Source: Osmia lignaria lignaria (Eukaryota > Arthropoda > Insecta > Hymenoptera > Megachilidae). From it: DNA of 64,000 nucleotides. The stretch spans positions 8,122,001-8,186,000 of the forward strand of contig NC_135034.1 of NCBI RefSeq assembly GCF_051020975.1. The letters run 5' to 3'. Positions 12,795-24,600 of the stretch are shown piece after piece. The notes beneath the pieces are model-generated. The model was not told where the DNA came from and ran no database searches. It saw only the letters and a program-made list of their open reading frames with translations. The stretch's first letter is position 1; each line of letters starts with the position of its first letter. The position numbers and the translations under genes were made by a program.

Positions 12795-12920
12795 ATACTC
12801 TTTGGATACCGACATTATGGCATTCGGGACGCCAGGGACCCCGGAGACACTGTGCATGCCGCTATTTGGCACCTGGGGTTTCAGGGACCCCGAAGCACCG
12901 ATGGCGCTCTCTGTATACTG
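12795..12920. repeat. Detached unit of the 110-114 bp tandem repeat
   Basis: One dimeric unit with the same landmarks as the main array: TACCGACATTATGGCAT, two GGGG/GACCCC hairpin cores and a CTCTCTGTATA end. It is separated from the main array by about 260 bp and starts less than 100 bp upstream of the COX6A start codon, so it sits in that gene's promoter region. Confidence 0.7.
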
Positions 12921-12942
12921 ACATGACATGACATGACATAAT
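12921..12942. repeat. (TGACA)n microsatellite
   Basis: About four copies of TGACA directly abut the end of the detached repeat unit. Confidence 0.7.
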
Positions 12943-13119
12943 TTGATTTCCCGTGAGGGTAGCGTACTTTAGGGACTTTCTACCCGTTTCTCTTTGCCCA
13001 ACGAACGCTTTCATCCAAATTTTAATTTTAACTTTAGTCTATTTTGCCTTCCTATACTTTTGTGTCTCCCTCTTATTTGCAATATAGTTTTCTTGGAATC
13101 TCCTTTACGTTCCCCTTTT

Positions 13120-13183
13120 AGTCGCCTCTTACGACAGGCAGGGGATACCGTGGCCGTATTCTACTCCCCCGAGCCACAGGGGG
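13120..13183. repeat. Transposon-like segment joined to the tandem array
   Basis: The segment reads TCGCCTCTTACGACAGGCAG and continues into a GC-rich stretch with a possible stem between CCGTGGC and GAGCCACAGG. From memory, similar sequence recurs as a dispersed insect repeat, perhaps a retrotransposon 3' end; I cannot verify this here. It ends exactly where the main tandem array begins. Confidence 0.35.
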
Positions 13184-13900
13184 TATACCGACCTGATATC
13201 ATCTTGGGGTGTCAGAGACCCCGAAGACAGTCTTTGCGTACCACCATTATGGCATCGGGGGTTTCAGGGACCCCGAAGCGCCGGTGGCGCTCTCTGTATA
13301 CCGACATGATATCATCTGGGGTGTCAGAGACCCCGAATACACTCTTTGTATACCGGCATTATGGCATCTGGGGTTTCAGAGACCCCGAAGCGCCATTGGC
13401 ACTCTCTATATACCGACCTGAAATCATCTTGGGGTGTCAAGGACCCCGGAGACACTTTATCTACCGGCATTATGGCATCCGGGGTTCCAGAGACCCCGGA
13501 GCGTCATTGGTACTCTCTATATACCGACCTGAAATCATCTTGGGGTGTCAAGGACCCCCGGGACACTTTATCTACCGGTATTAGACAGCCGGGGTTTCAG
13601 GGACCCCGTAGCGCCATTCGCACGCTCTATATACCTACCTAAAATCCATCTTGGGGTGTCAAGGACCCCGGAGACGCTTTTTGTGTACCGGTATTATGAC
13701 AGCGGGGGTTTCAGGGACCCCGTAGCGCCATTCGCACGCTCCATATACCTACCTAAAATCCATCTTGGGGTGTCAAGGACCCCGGAGACACTCTTTGCAT
13801 ACCGGTATTATGGCATCCGGGGTTTCAGAGACCCCGAAGTGCCGCTGACGCTCTCTGTATACCGACATATGATCCTGGGGTGTTAGGGACCCCTGTAAGT
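13184..13900. repeat. Tandem array of 110-114 bp dimeric units with hairpin cores
   Basis: Successive units begin with TATACC at 13184, 13297, 13409, 13520, 13630, 13744 and 13858, giving six full units of 110-114 bp and one partial. Each unit has two related halves of about 56 bp, and each half carries a short hairpin core of the form GGGGTnTCAnnGACCCC. The array is open in several frames, but unit lengths are not multiples of three, so the predicted peptides are not credible proteins. It looks like a satellite or expanded minisatellite. Confidence 0.85.
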
Positions 13901-15488
13901 TTATCGGTAAGTTGTTGAAGAGTTTGAGCCGTTTTTGTATAGATGGCGCTGGAGTCGAATTTTAAATTGAAAGAAGGATGAAATAAAATAGATATTATTA
14001 TTTTTAATTGCAATGTATACTGTTACGAATAAAGATTTTTCTATATAATCATGAAATCTGTGTTTTCTTTTTGTAAAATAAGAAAATTGATTCGATTCGA
14101 AAACTGGGCTTAAAAAAGAAATATTTTTGAAATAATCACAGGAGAACGGTGGTTGGTCTCAGTTTACAAAAGTTTTAATTTTTTTAAGAATAGTTAACAG
14201 TATTTTTGTTACAGTATTTCATCGATAATACAATAAATTGCGATAAATCGTAGTGCGTACAAACTAACAACAAAAGAACAGAACGAATCTGGATCGAATA
14301 ACGCAGCGTCTTTTTTTTTAAAATGTTTTCCTGTTACATTTTCGAAATCAATTGCGAGAACTGTTTTTCCATTTTCCTCTTTTTGGCTTCTCATCCTCCC
14401 TTTTTTTTTACTTTGTTCGTTTTTATCCACGAATATATAATATATATATTTATATATACCTTGAGAATTTGTTGCTTTGTCTTCGTTCTCACGTGTTCGT
14501 GCATTACAATTTTCTCACCTTTTCATTTTCGTTTCATAGGGGGAAGACAGATTTCGTTCCCCGCGGTGCAATCGATCGAAGTTTATGGTAATAATAATTA
14601 TATATACATTATTATTCTTACACCTAGAGGGTTTCTCGATAATATAATACAACGCATTCCTTTAAATTTTACGTCCCGAACAACGCGTTCGCAAACGATC
14701 ACTGCTCGATTTTGTTTAAATCTTAAGAAAAACAATTAAAATACAGCGTTAAAAAGGTGACCACTTTTCACCGATATAAAAGAGACATTTTTATAATGAA
14801 TACTTCTTAAAAATTATACAACTATAAATAAACTTTCTTCGAATTTCGAAGGATCACATCGTTCATCCATAATGTCGCCATCAAACTTTAACACTCTTCG
14901 TTATCTTTACAAAAAGTTCTGATAAATTTTCAACTATGCTTAAATCTCTTCTAAAGTCTGGGTGATACTTAAGGTTCATTTAAAGAACAAAGAACAACAT
15001 CCATATTTCTGAAGAAGAAAAGATCCTGATATACAAAATTTATAGACTTAAACATGGTTCACGAAAAGTTTTGAAATTTTATAACAACACATGGAACACT
15101 CTACATAGACATTTCCAATAATACCTTAGGATGTTTGTCAAATATCAAATAATTTTAATAATTAACATTAAAATGAAGAAATCCAAAATTTATTTAAAAA
15201 AGAAACAAAACATTCTGAAGGTATCATCGGAGAGTACTACACGATTCTCCAAAGGTATCCTCGATTAAAATACAAAATATCATCGCGATATAAGATTCCA
15301 TTAAAAATTCTCCTTTTCCGCGTAACTCGCTCTATAAACGATTATAAATATACAATTATCGTCAACAAGAAATAAAACAGGGTCCACGTGTTTTGCAGGT
15401 GGCTTCGATACGAGACAGTGATCGTTCGCGAAACGCGTTCGCGTTTACAAAGCTCGTCGTTTCAGCTTTCCTCGCGAATCGACTAATA
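13901..15488. other. AT-rich DNA without a recognised gene
   Basis: Contains T-rich and TA-rich low-complexity stretches (for example near 14400-14460) and no exon chain that I can support on either strand. Confidence 0.5.
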
Positions 15489-15672
15489 AAGGACGAAATT
15501 CCTATGTGCATCGATCGCATGCGTCTGCGTCCGACGGACGATCTTGTCCAATTTTTTCTACCGAATACATGCGTTTTAAAAGAATATAACTGCAAGTCAG
15601 TGGAAAAAATCGAACATGATCGTCCGCTGAACGAAGACGCATTCGATCGACGGACATAGAAAATTCGGCCTC
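15489..15672. repeat. Long imperfect palindrome (about 84-bp arms)
   Basis: The left arm 15489-15572 and the complement of the right arm 15589-15672 align over most of their length at roughly 80% identity, around a spacer of about 16 bp (TTTTAAAAGAATATAA). Because of this symmetry both strands read as nearly the same peptide, which explains open frames on both strands. An RNA copy of either strand would fold into a long stem-loop. It could be a fold-back element or a hairpin-RNA locus. Confidence 0.8.
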
Positions 15673-17865
15673 AAACGCGTGGGTTTTGTTTCCCTCCATC
15701 GTACGGCTATACACTGTCGTCGATTTCGTTTACAAAACAGAACGAAATCCAATAATTACGTCTAATGTTTATTAACTGCTTCCACTCCGCGACTCGCGGA
15801 GTCGTTTTGGTAAAAATCCTTCGGGCTGGTCGCCGGAGATTGGCCTCGCGCGTCTTCTCGACTATTTCGTGATTAGAAGCAAACGTTCGATCGACAAGAA
15901 AGATAGAAGAAGTTTGAGCAGAGATTTCAGAGAATCGCGAGACCAACGAGCGGATACAACGAAGCCCGTTTCCGTTAGCAACGAGTTTGCCTCTATTCTC
16001 TTTCAGTGACACATCGAAATCACTATTATCGCACATACTCTTTGCATACGATTTAATTCACACTCATCCCTCTCACGCTTCTCTCTTCACTCTCCCTTAA
16101 ATTACGAGTTACCTTATTTTGTTGTTACTGTTTCGTTATTGTTTTAATAGTAGCGCTATCGTAAGAGATTATGATACAAGTAGAATCGACCGTGGGTCGA
16201 TCGCGACAATATTTTCTCATATTTTTACAGCCTGACTGTGTGGTTTTCTTTTCCTCTCCCTTTCTTTATTATTATTATGGTTTTTCATTGCGTTCTCTTT
16301 CACCGATTTTAACGTGGATACAATATGTGCGCTCGATTTTCCCCGTTCTGTGAATCACGCATGGATATATATTTTCTTTCTTAAAATTTCGTGTATAATT
16401 TTTGCAAAACACGGACAGACTCGTAGACGAGGTATTAGGATAGAATTAATGAATAATTAATTAAAATTTTACGCACTTCAATGTTTATCTATAGAATTGT
16501 TCACTTTAGCCTTAAAATTGTTCAAATTTAAACAAATCTGCGAGTCTGTGTTTTCACAAATCTACCGATGGTGTGTTTTACCACGCATTGAAATCACCAT
16601 AGGGTTAATCGCGTCGTAATTATAATTACGACAATTTTACAGAAAAATCGGACCCTATTTCAATCCGAACCTTATCCCATAATCTACGATTAATTTCGAT
16701 CTAAAAATCCTCGAAATATGAATGTTCTACTTGAAAAATTTGGCAGAGATAAAATTTTTTTCTTCCGAATGCTTGAAACCCCACACAAGTCATTCGCGCT
16801 AAATGGAATACGTCTGACGAGGTTTCGAAGCGTTAATTAACAATGGCAATTAACATTTTCGCCGCAGTTTCGTGCAACGATTCATACGCGATTTCGCGGA
16901 ACGAGGTTCAATCGTAGTCCACGCGACAATACCACGTGGACAGAGAGCAAATCGAAATTGCAAGACGTACGAATATAATTTGGAATTCGATGATAGAAAG
17001 AGAATATTGATTTTTTTACGAGAAGAATTTGCATCTTCGATTTGCTCGAACGTGATCGAGGAACATCCTCGTTCATGGACAAATTCATTTCATCGCGCCT
17101 CTAATAAAAATCAAAATAATAGTAACAATAATAATTCATAGTAATAATAAGAATAATTCTGGATAGGGCGCGGTGAAAACCTACAATTTTCTTTCAATCT
17201 TGTCTCGCGTTCACGCAATCTCCTTTTCTTCACCGATCATTTTTTTTTTTCGTTTGTACACAAAATACCAACTATATGTGCTGGAAAAACGCACATAATG
17301 TTTGTACGCCTCTATGTATATTATTTATATATGTATACGGTGTGTCGCTTTTTTTACCTAAAATCATTTATAATTGTTTTTTTTTTCCTTTCGTTCTGCC
17401 ATGCGTTAATAATCGTTTTAGCGTGTTTAGCGTGGATCACTATTGCGGTGTTTTACAATTACGCCTAACAAATTGTCTGTTTTTCTCTTTTATCCAACCC
17501 CTACCCTCTATATTTACAATCATCGTGTACAGTCGTTTATTTTTTTTACCTCTACGTATCCGTCCTTGAGAGTGAAAAAAGGAGAATAAAAAAAAAAAAA
17601 AAGAAGAATGGGAAAAAGGTGACAAGAATTCAGATTCTTTTCAACTTTTTCTCATTTTCACCCTCGTCCTTTCGATCGCTGAGCTTCTCGCCCCCCTTCG
17701 ATCTCTCACGATTTAATCAAACACACTCACACACACTGATACTCATGGTACCATACATCAGACAAACCGGAAATTAATGGATATATTTGTTCGACTACAC
17801 GGTAGCCACAGCGCTCGACCAATGGAACGAGAGAGACGCTTCATCTCCCTACTTTACATTGTTCC
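15673..17865. other. AT-rich DNA without a recognised gene
   Basis: Contains long T-rich and A-rich tracts (near 17240, 17380 and 17590) and ATT-type low complexity near 17110-17150. No supported coding exon was found. It lies downstream of the PHACTR gene on the minus strand, but no evidence shows that it is that gene's 3' UTR. Confidence 0.45.
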
Positions 17866-18073
17866 TTAATCACGTTGACTGGCGCGGAGGATCAAGGATT
17901 ACCATTATTAATTATTTAATAAATCGAAACAATTAAAACGCGGAATAAAATGACAGAGAAACAACGTTGACCCTGGTATGGGCTTTGTATTATATTTCTA
18001 AAGACTTTGATAAAATTAACGGTTGAAAATTGAATAATTAATCATATTTTCACCGAGGCAGTCAACGTGTTAA
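17866..18073. mobile_element. MITE candidate with TTAA ends, 208 bp
   Basis: TTAA occurs at 17866-17869 and 18070-18073. Reading inward, the left end is TTAATCACGTTGACTGGC and the right end TTAACACGTTGACTGCC. Allowing one inserted T, about 19 of 21 positions match. No coding capacity. TTAA ends with terminal inverted repeats suggest a piggyBac-type non-autonomous element. Confidence 0.6.
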
Positions 18074-19220
18074 TCACGTGCGTCTCCGTGGTTCACTAGA
18101 AGGTCTTCGTCTTTTCACCATCGTCTTCATGACACCTTCGACGATCTCGAGGTTGACGAAAATTTCTTTTTTTCATTTTTCTGTGTTTCTTTTTGTTTGT
18201 AATATCGAACAGCTGAGTTCACCGACGGGTTTACGAGAAAGATCGACCATACGATCCTCTCACCCCATTGGACGATCGTTAAAACTAGGTTACTATTTAG
18301 AAGGAAAATCGACCCGTCGTCGCGACTTACACGCTCGCAAGGAAAGAACTCGCGTAATTTCTCGTCGTCCGATAATAATTGAAAATTATATTATTTCCTT
18401 TCTAAATCACTTTTAATATTAATATCGTCGAAATTAGGATATTCAGAGTCCCTGCTTCCCTAGTACCGTCATATTTCTCAGAGAATCATACATTTCTCGC
18501 ATAAGTATTCTCGATTTACTTTCACAAGTTTACGCGAGCTTTAGCGACTGACGATCATGCATTGTAGAAACAGGAAGCTTCGAAGAGGTTTTCAAAAGCG
18601 TGCAAGATACATCGAAGCACGCTAAAACAGCGTTATTTTTTTTATTTTTTTTTTTATTTATTAAAGAGCCACGATTTATCCAATCGAGTGCAATTCGACG
18701 ACGAATCTTTGATCTAATCTTTGATCAGTTTAGCACGAACGATAGCGGTAGACGATCTTTTTCTTTGTCTCCACGATCGAAACGCGTGATCGAAAATTGA
18801 AACGAGGATCACAGCGTCGCCTAGCGATGACAATAACAATAATAATAATAATAATAATAGTCACTAAAGTACGCGCTATGTATATTATTCCTGTACAAAG
18901 TGTGTGTGTGTAATTGCACAATGCATCGTTCTTTTTCCCTTTATTTATTTTTTTTTTCATTCGTCGCAGAGTACACATTTATCTTACTTCCGTCTCCCTT
19001 CGATCGTCTTCCTTTCTTTTTTTTATATGATAGTCAGTTAAGCGTTTGCTCCTCAAGGCAGCTCCGCAATAGAGAAATAGTGATACCTGGCAGTAAAGGA
19101 AAAATAGTTTCTTCTTTTATTTATTTATTCTTTTCTTTTTTTCTTGTCGATTCGAACAAGATTGTCATAAATAGTCGTACGAATTGAACGATGCCTCTGC
19201 TCTATGCATTATGGAACAGT
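18074..19220. other. Intergenic DNA with an (AAT)n microsatellite
   Basis: A microsatellite of about nine AAT-type units lies at 18831-18860. Poly(T)-rich tracts lie near 18635 and 18945. No supported gene. Confidence 0.5.
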
Positions 19221-19499
19221 TTAACGCGTTAATTATTATGGAGGGGTCAATGGTGATCGGAATCACAAATTTCATATAATCGAATAATTAAAGAAAATTT
19301 AATGTAGCATTAATAATCAAAGCTTTCCCTTTCTATTTTTCCCATTGTTAAATCACAATTTCAAATTTTTATTTTAAATTATAATTATTTTAAGCGATAT
19401 TAAGAATTTTGTTTCAGCCATTATAATTTATTAATTACACAGTTAAATTGAATTGGTGACATAGATCACTTATGACCCTCGTAATAACGAACCTGTTAA
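19221..19499. mobile_element. MITE candidate with TTAA ends and ~50-bp inverted termini, 279 bp
   Basis: TTAA occurs at 19221-19224 and 19496-19499. The two ends align inward for about 50 bp at roughly 75-80%, sharing TTAAC, GTT, TTATTA, AGGGTCA, GTGATC and TCAC blocks in the same order. The interior is AT-rich and non-coding. The structure fits a piggyBac-type MITE. Confidence 0.65.
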
Positions 19500-20269
19500 T
19501 AAATAAACCACACAACTGTGGGGTCGTTAAATTTCAAGCATGTGTACAACTGTACAAGGTATGATGATCAGCTGAAAATCGAGGAGCACCGATTATCTTG
19601 AATAACGATCAATGGTAAAGTTGTGTCAGATGATTACCATAGACCGACAACTATCAAATTTTTCACAAATACTACAGGTCGACGACCTTTGTCTTTATGC
19701 ATGCATGAAATTGCGAATGTCTGTCACGATTATAAAAAATGCGAACCAGGAAACTGTGTGCGAGAAAAATGGTAGCAGTAACAGAGGCGAAGAGTGAGAA
19801 CGGATGAATTCGACAACTACTGTACAATATTATCGTGACAAATTAAAATGATTAATAAAATTTTAACGTTCTCACTTAAGCAAAACTCTAAATGCCTGAG
19901 AAGAAATTCACCAAGTGTCTGAAACTATTGAAAGCATATCGGGGAGAAAGAATGATCCAATGAATCGGGAAAATTAAAGATCATCCTAATTTGGCAACTT
20001 TATGGACGGCAAAAGTCTTGTGTCTATTCACCGGAAATCGAAGTCACATGAAACTGATCAAACCTCAAGATTCAAAATGGAATTATCTAAAGAATAGCCA
20101 ATTTTATGGTATGGCTAATTACGTACACGAGAAGTGTCGGAAATATACGAAATCATACGAAAGTATTAATTTTACCGCAAGTATTTCAATGTCTCAACGT
20201 GTCGGCTAAAAATAAAATGATCCATTTGAACTCATTGCCACTCACGGGGGCTTGGACTGATTATGATTA

Positions 20270-20429
20270 TTAACCCTCGAATGATGATGGCAGAGTCATT
20301 CAGACCCATTAAAGAGTACAATAATTAAAACTAGGCACTTAATTTTGCAAACGAGACTATATGTATAAATAATACCTAAAGAAAGGGTATAAAATTTCGA
20401 AAATGGCAAAGACTTTATTCGAGGGTTAA
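20270..20429. mobile_element. MITE candidate with TTAA ends, 160 bp
   Basis: Both ends, read inward, begin TTAACCCTCGAAT with 13 of 13 bases identical. The flanking TTAA (20270-20273, 20426-20429) fits piggyBac-type target-site duplication. The interior has no coding capacity. Confidence 0.65.
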
Positions 20430-21666
20430 TTGGAAAATCGATTAAAATCACGACTCATGAAATTGTTCGATAAATAACACCGTAGCCGTCATATGTGTCG
20501 CGAAGTTTGAATTATTTGTATCACTTTTTGTTCCTTCGTTATCGTGAAAGAAAACGGGTTGTACATTTCGCGAAAGAAACGTTTCTCGTTAATGTACAAC
20601 ATATAAAAATATCTTCAACTAACGCATCTTCAAAAAAAAAAAGAAACTAAATCCAAAGCTAAATCAGTTTCGACGGCATTTACCTTCCTACCCCCTTTTG
20701 TTCTTCTCGACTCATTTCATGTAATGTATCCTCCCGTATCCGTGATTCGAGTTGAGTATTTCACAAGGATATATCACACGAATAAATGAAAATTCTTTTA
20801 GGAATTCGTTTCACGTATACGCGAGTGATGCCAGGTGACACTGACGAGCTAGCTTGATGGCAAAGAGAAACACGGTGTTTTTTTTTATATCTAGAAAGAA
20901 CCGTTCACACGTGAGCTCGCGTAACGTGATACTAATCAAGAAATTTCATTCACGAAATTCTATGCTCGTTTATCGCCTCCTCCTCTAATTATTATTTCGT
21001 CAGCGTCTCGGATAGTCCAGAAGTTAGGAAACTTTCATAAAAGACGTCACCTCCGAGGAACAAGAGACGCCGCAGCTTCTTCATCTTGCATCGTGCCAGA
21101 ACGAACTTCGCCAACGTTCGTACAAAAAGACATCTTATTTTACAATGACCTAGATCTTAGGCTCCGTACTTCATCGTACAGTTTCTCTTGATTCTCTGGA
21201 ATCAACAAACTGTCCTCCGTTTATCATTTTCAAATACTTTTCTCTAAAGACGTCGACAGGAGAGGAGATGATTTTTCGGTCGAGCTCAAGTGTGAACGAG
21301 CCTTAATCGCGGAGAAAATCATCGAGCGAGCCGATGCGATCCCTTATCTCTTTTAGGTCGCAGGCCACCCTATCACAATCTTCGTCGACGTCGTGGGGAC
21401 GTTCGTCGTCAACGCGGAATGCCGGTGACCGAAGATGATGGACACGTGATGATGATGATGATCAGGACGACGAATGACAACACGACGCAGCAACGTCATA
21501 AAAAGAAACCACCGTCAACGTCGTCGAGACGACGACTCCAATCGTGAAAATATCCTCGGAAGCCACGATTATCCGAGATACTTTATCCAGCCTCGACACG
21601 AGGCCACCACACTGCACCTTCACCTATACCCGCACCACACTGTAGCACCTCAACACATTGCAATTG
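20430..21666. other. Probable 3' flank or 3' UTR of the PHACTR gene
   Basis: No independent gene is seen. The PHACTR stop codon lies at 21667-21669 on the minus strand, so its 3' UTR must start here and run to lower coordinates. The nearest minus-strand AATAAA I noticed is at 20414-20419, inside the preceding MITE candidate; the true 3' end is not resolved. Confidence 0.4.
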
Positions 21667-21682
21667 TCATGGCCTATGGAAC
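21667..21682 (-). CDS. Phactr: PHACTR last coding exon (16 coding bases)
   Basis: Acceptor GGTTCCAG, then one base completing Arg, codons for FHRP and a TGA stop. FHRP is the invariant C-terminal end of the PHACTR family, so this tiny segment can be assigned with high confidence although it is only 16 coding bases. Confidence 0.93.
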
Positions 21683-24600
21683 CTGGAACCGACCAAACAC
21701 CCGTATGTTGAAAAATTATTCGTATCCTCGAATTTTCATTCGTTTCGATGGAAAGATGGGTAAACCTTCTGTCTTTATTTATTTATAGAAAAATTTCTTT
21801 TAAATTTGTATAGAAAGCTGGTGTTATTCGAGAAGAAGACGTACCTGGTGAGGTGTCGGCTGTCCTCATGAACGGCCATCTCCGAACTCTTAAACTCGTT
21901 CAATTCTTTCCTAATGGCTGCCTTATCCTTAGGGGTCAACCGCGTCCAAGGCTTATCGGCTCGTCTATCGTAGTCGTGAGCCTGCGTGACTTCGATGTAA
22001 TCGTTGAACCTAATGATCTATCAAAGAAAATAAAAGCATTGAACGGATAATATTAATATCACCCATTCTTTATTAGCGAAGATGTACCTTCTTCTCTTTC
22101 AACTCTTCGACAGTCGGTCGAAAGCTTAGCTTTCGCAACAGATATCGTTTCTTTTCTTCTTTCTGTTTCTTCTCCTCGGCTGGACTTTGTTCTGAAAGTA
22201 AATTACACGACGTGTCTCATCCACAGTTAACTTACACACCCATTAACATCGAAGGAAAATTAATTAATCGACTATCTGGAGCATTTCTTACAAATCTATA
22301 ATCTACTATTTTCTCCGAATTCTTGTATTACATATGATGCATAATTCAGAGAAGAAAAATATGCAAAGAAATCTTACTTTTCAGAATGTTTCGCTCTTCA
22401 AGCTCCTCCTGGGTCGGCCGCATGCTCAGCCGCCTGAAACAAACAAATGCCATGCGAATCAGTACAAGTCTATTATCGAATACTCTTAATCCGATTTTCT
22501 CCATCGTTGATCGGTTCAAACGGTCAAGGAGGGATGTAGAATCCAAGGAAGTAAACAAGTAATTCAACCATAGTCAACTGTGATCCACTGTAATCGTCTC
22601 AGACATAACTGTTGTTGTTCCAACTATTACGTTCTTTGGCGAACAGAAACTTTGTCAACCAATTACACAATGTTATGATTTACTTTTTCGAAATTAATAA
22701 TATTTCTTATTAAATTCAAGTATATTTCTACTTTGGAGCTTTTTTTATAAATTTTCAAGAATATTTAAAGATATTTAGAATTCACAGCAGCTTCGCCGAG
22801 GGGTTCCATCCTCGATGAAACAAATCCTTGAGGAATTCTTATTCACCTCCCTCGTCTTATTCCTAAATTTAGGATCTCTCCTACGGTTTTCCGTATCTAC
22901 GTCAATGCGAGCGTTTAAATTCACGCGAGTATAACTATTCGTCAGCCTGCAAACTCGATATCACGAACGGTTCAGGCTCGCTTTTCTATGCTAAAAGACG
23001 TCACTATTCATGGCAACGAGAGAGATACGCGAGGATTCACCGGCCGTTTCAATGCAACCGATCAATGAGCTTCCTTTCGAATAATACCTGCCATGCTTTT
23101 TTTCTATTCTCATTTATTTCACCACGGTTTATCGAAGCTTTTAATAATCCTTGAATAAAGCTTCTCCTTTTTCCTCTCCATTCACCTGGACAGTTCTGTT
23201 TCAAGGACTATTACTTAAACTTCGCACCATCGATGAAATTTCGAATAACCATCGAAATTTTGAATGATTTCAAAATTAATTATTATACTCATTAATTGAA
23301 AAATTTGCTTATGAATTTAATTAATTCTCGGGGGAGTTGGTTTACTGAGACATTGATAATTAAAATTAAATTTTTAATTCTTCCTCGTTTTCACCTCCTA
23401 TTCCTTTAGATATATCACATAAAAGTCTTTCATTAAAGAAATTTGAAGACCTAATTTTAGTTGAAGCACACTCGTATTATATTCGTTTCATGCACTACAA
23501 GTTAATTTTAGTTTCGCATCCCCTACAGTTTTTCCGCGAATTTTTCCATTTCAATATAGCGTGTACTAAATATTCTGTAAGATAATATCAGCGGTAAAAA
23601 GAAGAAGAAATATAGGTTGAAGAAGCAAACAATGTCGGAGGGTTAAAAATAATTTTCCAACTTCTTTGATTTCACAGCGAGAATGTTGAAAGAAGAACGA
23701 AGAATCTTTTTTACCTGATGAGCTTGGCACCAATCGCCTCCTTCGTTTCCTGCCTCTCATTGTCCGTCTGCAGCTGAAGGATGTTCCTGTTGATGAGCTC
23801 CTGCCTGTCTGGCCTAAGGGCGAGCTTCAACGACAACGACTCCTTGCGCGCGATCTTTGCCGCCAACCGACCTGCAATCAGAAAAACAATTCGTCTCGTT
23901 AATTAAACATCCGTCGCACGCTTCGTCCGTTGAATTGTTAACACACTCGTGGCTACTGAATTTTATTACAACGATAAGAGTGCTTCAAATTTTAATTGCT
24001 TCAATGAATAATTATCATCTATCACTTTAGCGCGCACGTGAATAAACAACAAAAATCGGCACACCCCTAATCAACACTACCTGTATCAAAGCCGCCAACC
24101 ATATCGACGATCGAATCACGCAATAATAGTGTCGATTTATTTAAAGTCTGACCCGATCGCGATTTACCACCAACGATCGAAGAACAGCTGAGACTTCGAC
24201 GAAGAAATGGCTCCGGTTTGAGGGGCTCGATCGAGCTACAAGCGATCGACAATGTCGATGCAGTCCAGATCGATAGCATGCTGTCATCGCTGTTATCACT
24301 CTCAAGAAATTCTCAATAATTCACTGGATCTTTCTTTACTACTCCACCACATGAATTTCATTCAATTTTTTCTCACAATTTCAATTAAACTCTATTTATC
24401 GAACATGAGCGGTGATTGTCTGTAATCCACGCATACGGGAATTACAGGACTGTTAATTATTTTCTGTATTAATGAAACGAAGGTTGGGAGAGATCAATCG
24501 AGAAGTAGAAATGAACGATTATTTTAATATCGTCGATTCGCGAACGATGGAGGCGGGAAACTAAGGCAAAACAACGGCCAGAAACATACTGAACCGTTTG

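Noticed and set aside
12994..13886. Several overlapping plus-strand frames of 70-196 codons with repeated GFRDPEAP-like peptides
   Set aside because: They are translations of the tandem array. Unit lengths of 110-114 bp are not multiples of three, and all frames are open, so the frames are a product of repeat composition.
15393..15714. Similar peptides encoded on both strands
   Set aside because: Explained by the near-palindrome; neither frame has other coding evidence.
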